Shown here in pieces: positions 12,490-24,419 of a stretch of 64,000 nucleotides of DNA (positions within the stretch are counted from its first letter, which is position 1; each line of letters opens with the position of its first letter). The stretch is taken from contig JBCFYV010009882.1 in assembly GCA_039000515.1 (NCBI GenBank), forward strand, positions 57,277,277-57,341,276. Direction: 5' to 3'. The position numbers were made by a program, and so were the translations under genes. The stretch comes from Timema cristinae. Its lineage: Eukaryota; Arthropoda; Insecta; Phasmatodea; Timematidae. The notes under the pieces were generated by a model. It was not told the origin of the DNA and did no database searches. It saw only the letters and a program-made list of their open reading frames with translations.

Positions 12490-14880
12490 GAACTCGAACA
12501 TAAATATAAATTGACAGTTTTATTGTATGCATATAGATAGACACTGGTTAGGTACTGCACATACTCTTTGGTCTGGAAAATTTGCGGTAGTAAATAAATG
12601 TTAAAGTATAGGCCCTATAGGCGCTGTTTTAGCGTGTTTTAAAAATAATATTTTAGCAAACATCAGCTGGTCTTAAAGTTATATTCAGCCATTACCTTTG
12701 TCAACACCAATATTATATTATTAGGCTTAAAAAGTAACATTATAGTATATGTAGGGTAATTATTAACGTTATTAGTGTCTATTAGTAACAAAAGTTACTA
12801 CAGGCACATCATTCATATATTTAACCATCGAGTCTTATGATCATCTGAGTTTCGATAGATAGAATGAGTGGTGGACGAACCATAGAAAGGGTGGTGGGGA
12901 TGGGGGAAGAGGTTGGGGGGGGGGGAAGATACAGGAGAGGCATTGCATGAGGTTCTTAAAACATTATTATATTAGTCTCATAATCATAAAACGTATGGGT
13001 GGGTAAATAAATGACAGTTTCCCAGGTTCTTTATTTTGACAAATACCTGCCGAGAGACTCAAAATAAATTCAAAATGTGATAACATAAGTTTTTTTAAGG
13101 TTTGCTTTGAATACCACCGACATTGTCAGGAGAAAACCATTTGAAATAGCATCTAGAGGCATTACATTTTCAAAAGATTTCCAGGTAAGAAATATTCTAA
13201 AATATTTCAAATAATAAAAAAATCTCATAGGTGAAAACCATTTCAAATAGGTCTAGCTTCCAGTGGAGTATAATCTCCATAAATTATTTTAAGTGAGGAC
13301 CACTCCAAATAGCTCCCAAGGATATTAAAATTTCAGAAGATATCTGTAGGAGGGCTAACGATTCTCCTATTGGCTTGGGAACCAAAACGTCCAAAACACA
13401 ATTTTTTGCTTATAGCCCTTATTACACAAACAAGGTTCCACTAACCCTGGATAATATTACTAACCATAAAATAAATAAATATATATATATATGGAGGCCT
13501 ACCTATCATATTTAATTTTTGACCGAAAGAAGTTGGCATTTTCTTTTGCACCCATGTACTTAATATGTTGTTACCATACACAATTACAAAGATAGGCATT
13601 AAAGAAGTACTTACTACCCGTGAAAAATATAACTCATTTAAATAACACCAAAAGTCGTCCAGGCTCTAAAATTTTACAACCAGCAGGCCACCACCTTCTA
13701 ATTTGAGTCTCCCCACTTTCAAAGAGCTTTCGGAAACTCTGGAATCATCTATAATTTATTTATCAATAATATCACATTGAACTTATATACCTCCTTTTAA
13801 AAGACGTACATACAATCGGTGTGTCCTAAGAGGTGACAATATTACATGATGGCTCTTCCTTATAGCCACATTCGCAACGCAGTATATTGATCACACCCAT
13901 ATACTTTCTTGTGGCTGTTGGGTGTTCGTAGTTCAAATCTTGGCCAAGAGTACTATATTTATTTTCCCAATACATTTTAATATCTGTAATATGTATTCAC
14001 AATTTTAGAAGGCAAATGGGATAAGGATCAAGAAGGTAAAATTAGATATGTATTGACATCTGAATAAAGGGAGATCAGGAAACTATTTTTTAAAAACACC
14101 CTCAGTATACACTCATTGGATTTGAGCACTCAAATCAATGTCACCAGGAAAAGAATAATATATAGTATTGACGTTTATTCTGTGTACTCACCGATTTGGA
14201 ATAAATCTACTTAAGACCTTAATAACACTTGCTATTAAATAAATGATTTAAACCATATTTAATTTAATTGACACTAGGTTTCAAATTAAATAATCAATTA
14301 TTGACCAATACTACTTACATTTGGAACTATCACTTTCCTGCCTCAGATATTTTCCTAATTCCGGAACGTCCTATCAAGACAATTTGAGGTAATATAGAGA
14401 GTTAATTCTGAGTTGATGGTGTTTTCAGATCTCGTGTATGGATTATTGGCAATGAACCGATACATTATGTTTCAATAATAAATTAAATCATCATAACTTC
14501 ATGAAAAACGAAAAGTTAAAACAATTCAAAAGTTATTCTTGATTCCAATTTTCTATTTAGACCATAAAATATCCATTTAAGTTTCAGCGACAAACATGTA
14601 CAACTGTATTTGACTGAAAAACCCCAATCTCTCACATCTTCAGGTCCTACTGCGTTGAACACGATTCAAACACATCTTTCTAGCGATCTATAAACGTTTT
14701 ATTTTTAGAGTCGTTCTTTTTTTATTATTATTCCTGATCTGTGTCTATTCTACTGTCTCGTACTTAAATCCGATCCAAAGATCCGGCACACACAAACGAT
14801 TCCTTTCACAGATTAGGATAGAAAGTTCCCTTTCCCCCCTATTTTACTCCCCCTTCTACTTCCCCCATTCTACTGTTCGT
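12490..14880. other. AT-rich non-coding stretch
   Basis: No gene seen. There is a purine-rich patch with an 11-G run at 12915-12925. A possible badly decayed tRNA-like SINE head lies near 13840-13975 (GTTCGTAGTTCAAATCTTGG resembles a B box), too degraded to call. Confidence 0.5.
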
Positions 14881-14881
14881 T

Positions 14882-15270
14882 TTACCACCCCCTCAAAACT
14901 CTTCGGAAAAAGGAACTGGGCAGAAACAGAATGATTTGGATTTTATCGCTGTTTTGGGTAAAAACGAAGGCTCTTTTTTTCTCTACTTCAAGAACTGTGA
15001 GGGAGGGGGATCTACTAGGATGGAAAAGGATAACGTCTTCTATGAAAGAATCGGTTTTTCTCTTCTTTCTTCTGGCTCTTTCGGCTTGTGCTGGCGGTTG
15101 TTTTAATGTCGTTCCAGACCATTTGTACGTTTGTTGCTTCATTTCCTTCAACTCCGCTACCCCCCTCCAACCCATAGCCCTTTCCCCCTATTCGAACAAC
15201 CCCTCCCCCTTTGGTTCCTGCTTTCCCCCCTCCTCCTCTTCATTGCCAACATCTTCTTACCCCCTTTGAT
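14882..15270. other. GC-richer patch with overlapping open frames on both strands
   Basis: A C/T-rich block in AT-rich surroundings. The plus strand has 112 open codons from 14931; an internal ATG at 15042 begins MKESVFLFFLLALSACAGG, which reads like a secretion signal peptide. The minus strand has 97 open codons over the same bases. No convincing GTRAGT donor follows the signal-like segment and I recognise no domain. It could be a first exon, a repeat, or composition-driven open sequence. Confidence 0.2.
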
Positions 15271-15344
15271 TTCCTTCTATTTTCAAAGAAATGCACTGGC
15301 TTGTCGTTTTTATACAGGATGCGCCCAAAACCGAAGGCTCTCAT

Positions 15345-16027
15345 CAAAATAGTTATTTGTATTTTCCAATAAAACACAATAATGTTTCACAAAAAATAAT
15401 TAAACAAACGTTTTGAGAGCTTAGAATTTATTTTTTTATTTTAAAAACATGTTTAAGAATCCTTTTATTATTAATGAAATAGTGTTTCAATATAATGGGA
15501 TTCTTTGAACTCTGAGTTTGATGCGAATTGAAATCTACCCTTAACAGTTAACGTTATATATTTAAAAATATATATTGGGCTCATCCTTTAATTAAAAAGA
15601 ATTAGAAGTGTGTTAACTTGTTACAAATTTAAAACATATGATTCAAGAATTAAAATACAAATTACCAAATTAAAATATTTGTTTAGGAATTTGAGATAGT
15701 TGCTATCTCAGAAAGAAATCAGCCAGGTGTTTGGCGATTGGTTTTAATTATTTATGTGCTTTTTATACGGTGGTTTTTATTTGGATTTAAATCTATATCA
15801 TTATAGGCTATTATTACTTCATAGCCAATTATATTATTAAATTCTATTAAGGATGCAATAAGCCATAATCATATTTGGTGAGAGTATAATCTATTACTTA
15901 TTAATTTAAAATCAATGTTCCTATAACATATTTTTACTCATACCATGCCTTATAACCCATCCAGAGTGTCCACATATTTACAATTATTACGGGCTAAGGA
16001 TGAACGCGGTATAACTCGCCGGAATGA

Positions 16028-16089
<62 letters not shown>

Positions 16090-17310
16090 TAGCCTTTATT
16101 GATCTGTAGAAGTTATTAATTAAGAACTATCTTTCTCTTGACCAATTAACCAGTTAAAATTTGTATAGAGGGAGAGTGTTAAACTATTTCAGAAAAATTA
16201 CGTAAGGACTATTGGCTGAGATTTGAAACACATCCCTGGCAAACTTTGATAAGTTAAATTGGCGTTTTATCTCGTAAGCCCAGCGAGTTGTTTTTTTCCA
16301 TATGATATATAAATTTAAATTAATATTTATAATGTATGTATATTTTTAACATATGTATGCATTAAAATATATGTATTTATAATGTGTATATATATCATGT
16401 ACATATATATATACATACATATATATTATATATATATATATATATATACATATTTATAATATATCATTGGTTTATTAAAACACATCCGACTTAAATGTTA
16501 ATATGTATAAGCTTATAAGCTAAGAAAGTATTTTTCATAGTTTGAAGAGCATTCAATTTTACTATAATTACAAAAGTTACAAACTATTTTCATTGTTTAT
16601 CATAGTTTCTGAGGGGGAAAGAAAACTTGCCATTCATTAGGAGACTGTTTTGTTATTATGTGGATGTAGAAGAAGTTAAATATATTTTTTGAAGATTGTT
16701 TTTTTTTACAACTCTTAACAATAAGGAAAGGTTATTTAATGTTAATTCCGGTCAACTACTATGAGCTATTTTGTTAATTCATACATTAAAAAACTATGAT
16801 CTTTAAACTTGTGCCAAATAAAATAAATATAATGGAAATAAATTCCTTAGAAACTATTATCTTAAAGAGATGGAATTAAGGAATGCCTATTATTCTTACA
16901 TATTTAATAATGTATAGTATCAGTGCATAAGTATCATATCATAATTTTCATCTATATGGACAGTTTTTTGCCTAAACCATCTAGGAACAGCGTTATTAGC
17001 TATAGTACAATAACTAACAATACCATCATATTACACATAAATGGTGTTAATTATAATTATATAATAACACCGTCTTAGAATATATTCATACAAATTGTTT
17101 TAATACATAGGAGTGTATCTCAATTATAAATGGTTTGGAACCTGTCTGGTGAAATATTTATTAATCTTTATGTTCTTCTGACGCTTTGAAAAAAATGTTA
17201 GTACAGTGTATTAATTCATTATATTAATTTTTATCCACAATTAATAAGTGTTAACACGAAGGATAGTTACCCAATGGTAAAGTGCACACACACACATATA
17301 TTATATTTAC
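15345..17310. other. AT-rich non-coding stretch with microsatellites
   Basis: No gene recognised. Contains (TA)n at 16032-16085 and a second AT-rich block of alternating ATGTATAT-type sequence at about 16330-16460. Confidence 0.55.
16032..16085. repeat. (TA)n microsatellite
   Basis: About 27 uninterrupted TA/AT units. Confidence 0.95.
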
Positions 17311-17324
17311 ATTAACAAAATACT

Positions 17325-17359
17325 TGCGTATAACCTGAACGGGTAGTAAGACGCGGTGC

Positions 17360-17447
<88 letters not shown>
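17325..17447 (+). mobile_element. Tail-only SINE insertion with (AAT)n expansion
   Basis: Only the last ~37 nt of the shared SINE-A/B tail is present (TGCGTATAACCTGAACGGG, then a GGTGCTAA end), followed by about 29 AAT triplets. The flanks are a perfect duplication TAACAAAATACT (17313-17324 and 17447-17458; the first T may belong to the tail). This is an extreme 5'-truncated retroposition: the tail was copied and integrated without head or body. Confidence 0.85.
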
Positions 17448-17453
<6 letters not shown>

Positions 17454-18319
17454 ATACTGTTCATTTGAGGCCTTTAACGTCCCATCAACTTTCAAAACGT
17501 ACACACCTTACTACCCACTTAAGATATAATCATTTTAATTGCACCAGTGGGTTGGGTATGAGGAAGGTAGAACTAAGGAAGATTATATTCGTAATTGAAT
17601 GTCAGTAGAATAAAAAATTGATTTTAAAATGTTCTCTTATCTCCTTGCCACCAATAAATTAGATTATATTAGCCCAAAACATTCAACGTGCCCATCGATG
17701 AGGGTAATTTTTAAAATATATATAATAATATATTAATTATGGTTTCCAACCCTGGTTGCTAAACAATAAACAAAGTAAATAAAACCTATAATAACTTGGA
17801 ATATAAGGATCACATAGACTTAGAAGGTATGCACTTAATGTGTATCAAAATAAACTCCAAGGTGGAGAGGGACATATTGGATTTCATATTGGATTTGTGT
17901 GCCCAGTAACGAGGCTTGTCACCGGGTCAAAACAAACTATTCAAATATGAGCCATTGTCTTAGAATGTTAGTAAAATACTTTCCGGTTTAAATTAAGCCC
18001 AAATAGCCAGAGTAATCTGCCTCACTGAAATTAAATTGGTTTCTCTTTAAAAATGAACCATTATTGTTTTAGAGCTGCATTTTTGTTTTTTATTTAATTA
18101 CATTTGAAGGATGAGACGCTATTAACACGTCTACACTATCTAACTTGAAGTATAGTAGTATAATCTTGATATATTATACAATTACTCTATCTAATTAGCT
18201 ACATCTAAGCGGAACAAAGGATATTGACATTTGATAGAAAATGAAAATAATTTTATAAAATGTTTTTGTACAATTTAATATAGAAAAAAAGGGTTTTAAT
18301 ATTATCGAAAATGATTGCC

Positions 18320-18574
18320 AACCACTTTAGTGGCCACTTGTTCTAACGTGTCACTCTCGCAGTAAACTAGACTGCTGATGATGGGGAGATTGAGATTCTA
18401 ATCTTGGTCAGGATCACTGAGTTGATTTTTTCCAAAATAGTTTTCCACTATCCCTACCCTTAAGTGCGAGTAAACTTCCTTGAGAGATAGCCATCCTATT
18501 CCCAATAACCATTGGTGTAGTTAGTACATAAAAGTAAAATCTCAACTGGTAGTAGGACGCGTTGCAAAAATAAA
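18320..18574 (+). mobile_element. SINE family A, diverged
   Basis: The order matches the intact copy at 23.09 kb: CCACTTTAGTGGCC head, a GACTGCTGATGATGGGGAG segment, B-box region GAGATTCTAATCTTGG, body AAAATAGTTTTCCACTATCC, and tail GGTAGTAGGACGCGTTGC. Substitutions throughout indicate an old copy. Confidence 0.75.
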
Positions 18575-18602
18575 TGGTTGCCCCCATTTTTTTTTTGTTT
18601 TT

Positions 18603-19153
18603 TTACCAAAAAATATAATCTGAACATGACTTTCGAGGCGCTCTGTACATCATTCCCGAAGAGAAACGGCAAACTGTTTGTCTCAGGCCATTAAGAATAA
18701 AGCAGCTTTTCCTTCGTGAAGTGCAGTAGTGGTGTAAAGCAAGGGGTATAAGCAACAGTAGCAAAGACGAAAGAGCTAAGCCTTCCCCCACACTAGTTAA
18801 AGAAAACCATGGGAAGAACAAGCTGCTGACATATCTTCCTTCCCCTATTCTAGCAAAACTTTCCCCATTTCACTCTCACTTTAACATATATCTAAACGAA
18901 ATCTATAGCTAGGGTTATGGAAGTTTCTGGCATCAATTACGTGTAAAGCGTCCTTTATTTTTATTGCTTGTCTATAAAAATCTTTAGTGCGATAATATGT
19001 AATAATTTTATGGCTTATATCTCCTGTTAGACTGTTGGAATCTAGACTGTCACTACAGGCTTTCGGGAAGAAATAATAACTAGTAATGTTTGTTGAAGAG
19101 TGCGGGCTTATGACGAGTGTTCTTGCAATGATATTTAGAAAGAAACGTTTCAC
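18603..19153. other. GC-richer patch of unknown origin
   Basis: Two minus-strand open frames lie here (18603-18821, 72 codons; 18881-19153, 90 codons). The second contains HKIITYYRTKDFYRQAIKIK, whose residue mix is more protein-like than that of the surrounding AT-rich frames, but I recognise no family and no reliable splice sites. It may be a decayed gene or transposon fragment. Confidence 0.2.
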
Positions 19154-19365
19154 AATAATTAAATAATATCAGAGATTGGTTTATATTGGTTTAGACATAG
19201 CATTTATTTGTATAATAGCCTCAAGTGTGTAAAATAAAATGCGAACATTTTTCCAAACTTTCAATCTAATCATTATATCTTGAGATTTATCGTGCACTTT
19301 CTAAAATTTAGATTATCTCAGATAAAATAGCTTAACCACTACCCTATCACCTAAATAATATATCC

Positions 19366-19940
19366 GGCCCAGTGATGTAGAGGTCGGTGACCTAGCGATC
19401 TAGGGGTAAGGTGTCAGACTTCTGTGCTGGGGTTTGGGGTTCAGTAGCCAAACCCTTCCTTCACCTCTCACAAGACTTGTATTAATCACAACTTGTGAAT
19501 TTGGGGAATGTCAGGCCTCTACCATGGTTCGGATTCCACGTTAAACTGTAGGTCCTCCATTTCATCTCACAATCACCCTAACATTACACATTAGCGTAAG
19601 TGCGTACAGCCCGAACGGTTAGTAAGACATGGTGCTAACAATAATAATGTAGAGGTTAATTCACCTGGCCACGAACACAGGGATCCCGAGTTCAATTCCC
19701 ATCTGCTACCTTGGGTATTTTCCTCTTAAGGGGAATTATCTCAACGGTCACCAGTGATTGGTAGATTAGGCTAAAGATAGATTTAAGACTCACACTGGCA
19801 TGCACCTCTATATTCAATGTAATCACATCATCTTATTGCGGGTACGTGTAGACAATCTCTATAGGTGTACCTTGGGCAACGTTATATGCCACCAGAGTGG
19901 CAAATAATCTCCATACAGGTGACCGAACTAGTTGCCATAT
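19366..19940 (+). mobile_element. SINE family C, split by a SINE-B insertion
   Basis: The head CCGGCCCAGTGATGTAGAGG ends at 19384 and resumes at 19647 with TTAATTCACCTGGCCACGAA, parallel to the copy at 6.91 kb. It continues with a B box GAGTTCAATTCCC, GGGTATTTTCCTCTTAAGG, TCTCAACGGTCACCAGTG and GCCACCAGAGTGGC. The last ~35 bp fall inside the inverted duplication at 19903-20142. Confidence 0.85.
19385..19646 (+). mobile_element. SINE family B nested inside SINE-C
   Basis: Begins CGGTGACCTAGCGATCTAGG, carries the family-B body (TGGTTCGGATTCCACG, CACAATCACCCTAACATTAC) and ends with GGTTAGTAAGACATGGTGC and an AAT-rich tail. It is flanked by a perfect 10-bp duplication ATGTAGAGGT (19375-19384 and 19647-19656) that also restores the SINE-C head when collapsed. 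Family B was therefore active after this SINE-C copy integrated. The B-box region has a small deletion. Confidence 0.9.
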
Positions 19941-20011
19941 CAGTCTAGTAATTATTCTAAAAAAATTATCAAATACTACAGTGGATTGAGTACAAATATA
20001 TATATATAAGT

Positions 20012-20053
<42 letters not shown>

Positions 20054-20142
20054 ACTCATTCCACTGTAGTATTTTATAATTTTTTTAGAATAATGACCAG
20101 ACTAATATGGCAACTAGTTCGGTCACCTGTATGAAGATTATT
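19903..20142. repeat. 98-bp inverted duplication around an (AT)n core
   Basis: The left arm 19903-20000 and right arm 20045-20142 are reverse complements with 6 mismatches by my alignment (about 94% identical). They are separated by 44 bp of mostly TA repeat. The left arm starts within the 3' end of SINE-C and runs into unique sequence (CTACAGTGGATTGAGTAC). Transcribed or single-stranded, it would form a long hairpin. Confidence 0.92.
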
Positions 20143-21470
20143 ATATATATATGGTATGAACAAGGAAGAAAAAGATAGAAGCATCATGTATATGACAATA
20201 AACGTCAAACATTTCTTGCTTTAGGATGACATTGAATGCTATTACCAGAATCAGAGGATAAACTGCTAATTTGGGATGAGTCAACTATGATTTCAAGTTA
20301 TGAAGTAGATACCATCAATAATTATACCAGAATAGGCTATAATCAATAATAATATCCCTTTTTTGATTAAAGTGGTACTTTTAGGGAATTACTTCATGTA
20401 ATGTTTATCAATTTTTTCGCATGCTCATTGCACAGCATTCGTCCAGTCCAATATTAAATCCTCCCAGTTTTGCAAAAAATCTTACATTATCATATTAAAT
20501 AATAATGTTCATTAAATCGACAGTAAGTTTTATCAGTGGATAATGACACGGCGCGATGGAAAATAGAAAAATATAGATTGAAAGAAGATGCAGAGAAGGA
20601 CCAGAGACAATATTAACCCTCAGCTCACTCACTAGTTAACGAAACATTTGTAAATAAGGTGAGTCCAACAGATATTTAGAATGGTAATTCTGTGTCCATG
20701 AAATGACAATTTTTCACAAATAAATGAGGAATTATTTAAATTTCGAATAAGAATTCTGATGCTTAAGTTAAACTAAATAATAGGCAGTGTATTAATGCTT
20801 CTTGGGCATGTAAATAATAAACAGGACCTATGTTATGGAACTGTTTAGCAGTGATAAAAATTGGATCAAAATATAATCCACAGAACAATTTTAAAAGGTT
20901 TATCTCAAGGGAATGTATTCTTACTACCAATAATCGATTTGATATTTGTTGACACTTTTATCCCCTAAATTTTGAGATGGAGCAAGTTCCCTGTAAAACC
21001 TTTATTCTCTACTACTCTCAATTAGAATCAAGGTCGAATCTTAGATCTGGTTGAAATATTTATATATGCCCAAGTCCGTTTTAAGCCATGGCCAATTTTA
21101 CAATGTGCATACTATTTTTGTATACAATTTATAATTCACTTAATAAGATATAGTGAATTTAGGTAACTGACATTTTATTCACTCTTACGACAGAAAAATA
21201 CAATTTTATAAATATAGCCTAAAATCACACAGGCTTATAAATTGAAGGTTAGGTTTTATCAAGTTGGTTAGTATTTTAATAAATATGTTGCACATAGCCC
21301 TTAAGACTATTATTGTTATATATGCTGAGTGCATCAAGTTAATTGAGTGTTGAGTGGATGGTGGAGAACATAGGTCACTAATAAAGTGAATTCTGATATT
21401 AATATTATGTGTCAGGCAAATAACTTCAAATGAAAGTTGTAGAAAATTAATTAATAATGATTTCGATACA
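20143..21470. other. AT-rich non-coding stretch
   Basis: No gene, RNA or recognisable repeat seen. Confidence 0.55.
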
Positions 21471-21487
21471 TCAATTACTGTTTATTA

Positions 21488-21745
<258 letters not shown>

Positions 21746-22198
21746 AATTACTGTTTATTACGTTACCCAAAGTAATAATGCATTTTAAGTTGATTGAACA
21801 TACATTGGCAGTAGATATTGCATTAGAAGACCAAATACTTAAACTTAAGCTATAGAAGTCATATAACCCGACCAGTTACAAAGAAAAAAATTGTAAGGAA
21901 TCATAATAAAATAAGTAATTAATTGTAGAAATGTTTACGAGAATTTATATTTTTATCTTTAGGAATAGTTATAAAAACTACATTCATTGAACTGGTATAC
22001 CATTAATTAACTGTTATTTGGCCTTCAAGAAGAATGATTGACAAACACATCATTTGCGAATTACAGATTCCTTATTATTTCTTCTACAGTATAAAAAAGT
22101 AAACCATGTATTATAAACTATAGTGAGTATATATAATGAATGCTAACCTTTTCACTCTCAAAATAAAATAAAACAGGATTGGATTAGAAATATGTTGG

Positions 22199-22199
<1 letters not shown>

Positions 22200-22258
<59 letters not shown>
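22200..22258. repeat. (AT)n microsatellite
   Basis: About 29 uninterrupted AT units; Ile-Tyr repeat frames on both strands are its translation. Confidence 0.95.
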
Positions 22259-22260
<2 letters not shown>

Positions 22261-22804
22261 CAAGAGAGCAGAACAAAATGGAAACCACATGGAAATATTC
22301 CGCCGTATTATATCTCTAGCAGGCCGAGGAATAGGTCCCACAAAGTACCAAGCTTGCTTGTCTGCATGAAAATATATTGATCTCACTGACAGTTATCCAG
22401 CAGATAAATTGGTTCATAATAAACTTAAAATAATAAAGATGTCAATAATTTTTATCTGGTCAATAACTTTAAGCTCTGAAAGCGATATATACCGGTGGTA
22501 ATAAAATTGTCCCATATAAGTAAACTGTCTTCCATTTACCAGTCATAATAATATATTCTAATGGATTTTATCATGAGAAGACATCATTAGACGTTGTGAT
22601 ACCATATACACAAAAGTTATGATAAAATGTCAATAAATCGAGAATAAAGTGATCAACTGACTTTTTCTAATTTATATTATCATTCTGTAAAATAAGAACT
22701 AGATTGTATTCACTAGCTCCTAATCATAATAATATTTCACTTAATTAAAAGTTGATAAATATATATCATCCCTTAGCTCCATTTATATGTTAATAATGTA
22801 AAGA

Positions 22805-23058
22805 CCTACTTCGGTGGATGCATGGTCTAACGCGCTACTCTTAAGAGTAGACTAGACTGTCGATAACGTGGAAATCGAGGTTCGAAAGTTATTCAGGTGT
22901 AATGAGGCTAGTATTTACAAAATAGCTTTTCATTTCCCCTCAGTGCAAATGAGGGTATATTTTATATTAATATAACCTCCATAATCCCTGAAGGTATTAA
23001 TTTAATTAGTACATAAGCGTATTAACCAAACGGGTAGTAAGAAGCAGTGCTAAAATAT
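22805..23058 (+). mobile_element. SINE family A, diverged
   Basis: Head CCTACTTCGGTGGATGCATG, then AGACTAGACTGTCGATAACG, B box GAGGTTCGAAAGTT, body TAGCTTTTCATTTCCCCTC, and tail AACGGGTAGTAAGAAGCAGT. It lies 36 bp upstream of a better-preserved copy in the same orientation. Confidence 0.8.
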
Positions 23059-23093
23059 GTATAAAGATAGAAAGTAGAATTAATAAGGTAGCT

Positions 23094-23354
23094 ACCCACC
23101 TCGGTGGCGTAGTTGGCTAACGCGCTTGTCGCCTAGAGCTCGACTGCTGAGGACGGGGAGATCGAGGTTCGAATCTCGGTCGGGTGAACTGGGGGTGGTT
23201 TTCCCTAAATGGTTTTCCACTCTCCCTCCACGCAAATCCGGGTTCACTTCCTTTAATTCAACCTTCCCAATTCCTAATCCATTAGCGTAATTAGTATTTA
23301 AAGCGTATAACCCGAACGGGTAGTAAGATGCGGTGCTAAATATTAAAAATATAA
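23094..23354 (+). mobile_element. SINE family A, intact reference copy
   Basis: The tRNA-like head carries A box TGGCGTAGTTGG (23105-23116) and B box GGTTCGAATCTC (23166-23177). The body includes GGGGGTGGTTTTCCCTAAAT and GTTTTCCACTCTCCCTCCAC, and the tail CCCGAACGGGTAGTAAGATG then GGTGCTAA. A perfect 12-bp target-site duplication AATAAGGTAGCT (23082-23093 and 23355-23366) fixes both ends. The tail contains ACCCGAACGGGT, a short self-complementary hairpin, in the position where SINE tails copy the 3' stem-loop of their LINE. Confidence 0.95.
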
Positions 23355-23586
23355 AATAAGGTAGCTCCACAATCTATAACTTTATATAGTAGTAGTATTT
23401 TGTAATTAGTCTTAGTAATTAATTATCTTAATTTTCTATAAAACAAGATTTTTGACCTGTCATAAAACAGACAATCTTTTAAATATAGATTCTCATTAAT
23501 ATTAAAATTAGAGATAGATTTTCATTTAAGGAGGATTCACTCTTATCTTCTCCTGTTATCAACCATCATATTTCTTTGAGATAGTT

Positions 23587-23630
23587 ATTATTATTATTAG
23601 CACCGCGTCTTACTACCCATTCGGGTTATC
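23587..23630 (-). mobile_element. Tail-only SINE insertion, 44 bp
   Basis: Consists only of the shared SINE tail on the minus strand (ATAACCCGAATGGGTAGTAA, a GGTGCTAA end, then ATA triplets). A perfect 10-bp duplication TGAGATAGTT flanks it (23577-23586 and 23631-23640). It is the smallest clear retroposon in the window. Confidence 0.88.
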
Positions 23631-24221
23631 TGAGATAGTTAAAGACCACCTTATAAACATGACGCTTAATCAGCCACTTATGATACAAATATAAATTTAA
23701 ACTTAAAAATAATACCTAATTTTAAACACGTAGACCAAAATATAAATATGGGATTTTTAAGTGAAAAGTCAATCCCATTCTCAAACAAATAATTATTTTA
23801 GGACCCCATAATAGATCGAAACCATTTTCCCGAATCTACGATTAACAACAAGTATCACACCAAAATAAGCTATAAATTAATTATCCAAGACCATTACATT
23901 CATTCAATTGAAATAATCATTAAGTATCGTTTATAGTGAGTCATTTAATATTCATTTAAATAATACACCTGAAACAATGTCATCATTTTTCAAATATATT
24001 TAAAATAAATCTAATGTGGATCAACACTTTGTGTTTACACATCCTATAAGAGTATATATAATTTGTTAGCAATAAGACAGCTTTTCTTGATAAAAATAAT
24101 TGTATAAAAGTCTTCAATTTATAAAACTCCTACTCATTTATTATAACTTTTTTTATATAAACAATGGATGGTGATATCGCCAAAGTATAGAAACATAAAC
24201 ACCAGTAACTTTTTTCTTTAC

Positions 24222-24341
24222 AATAGCCATAAAGCCGGTGTGGATGCAGGGCTCCTTGACAATTTCTTTGTAATGTCAAATTCTCAAGCGCGTCGCTTCC
24301 CTCCCTCAGCGTGAAATTTTCAATATCCGTGGCAGATAGGA
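24222..24341 (-). CDS. Candidate internal protein-coding exon, unknown gene
   Basis: This 120-bp minus-strand block is preceded by a pyrimidine tract ending in a splice-acceptor-like TTCCCCCTCTTCCTAG. It is followed by GTAAAG, an acceptable donor. Between them the frame stays open as 2 nt + 39 codons + 1 nt (same phase at both ends). It reads LSATDIENFTLREGSDALEN and then LTLQRNCQGALHPHRLYGY. The block is clearly GC-richer than its neighbours, with a balanced residue mix unlike translated AT-rich noise. The open frame extends past both proposed sites (24130-24408), so openness alone is weak evidence. I recognise no family. No companion exon was found; it could also be a transposon fragment. 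Confidence 0.33.
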
Positions 24342-24419
24342 CTAGGAAGAGGGGGAAGGGTGTAACTGTTTGGGAAGGGGAAAGACTTGCGCAAGGAGAT
24401 GTGCACACTCCCTGATATT

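Noticed and set aside
15315..15350. ACAGGATGCGCCCAAAACC as a terminal repeat of a Tc1/pogo-like element
   Set aside because: It resembles such ends (CAGGGTGTCCCAAAA-type), but I found no matching inverted copy nearby.
23094..23180. A genuine tRNA gene at the A-box/B-box pair
   Set aside because: The head does not close a proper acceptor stem and the same unit recurs with a constant ~160-bp body, AAT tail and target-site duplications, so it is a SINE.
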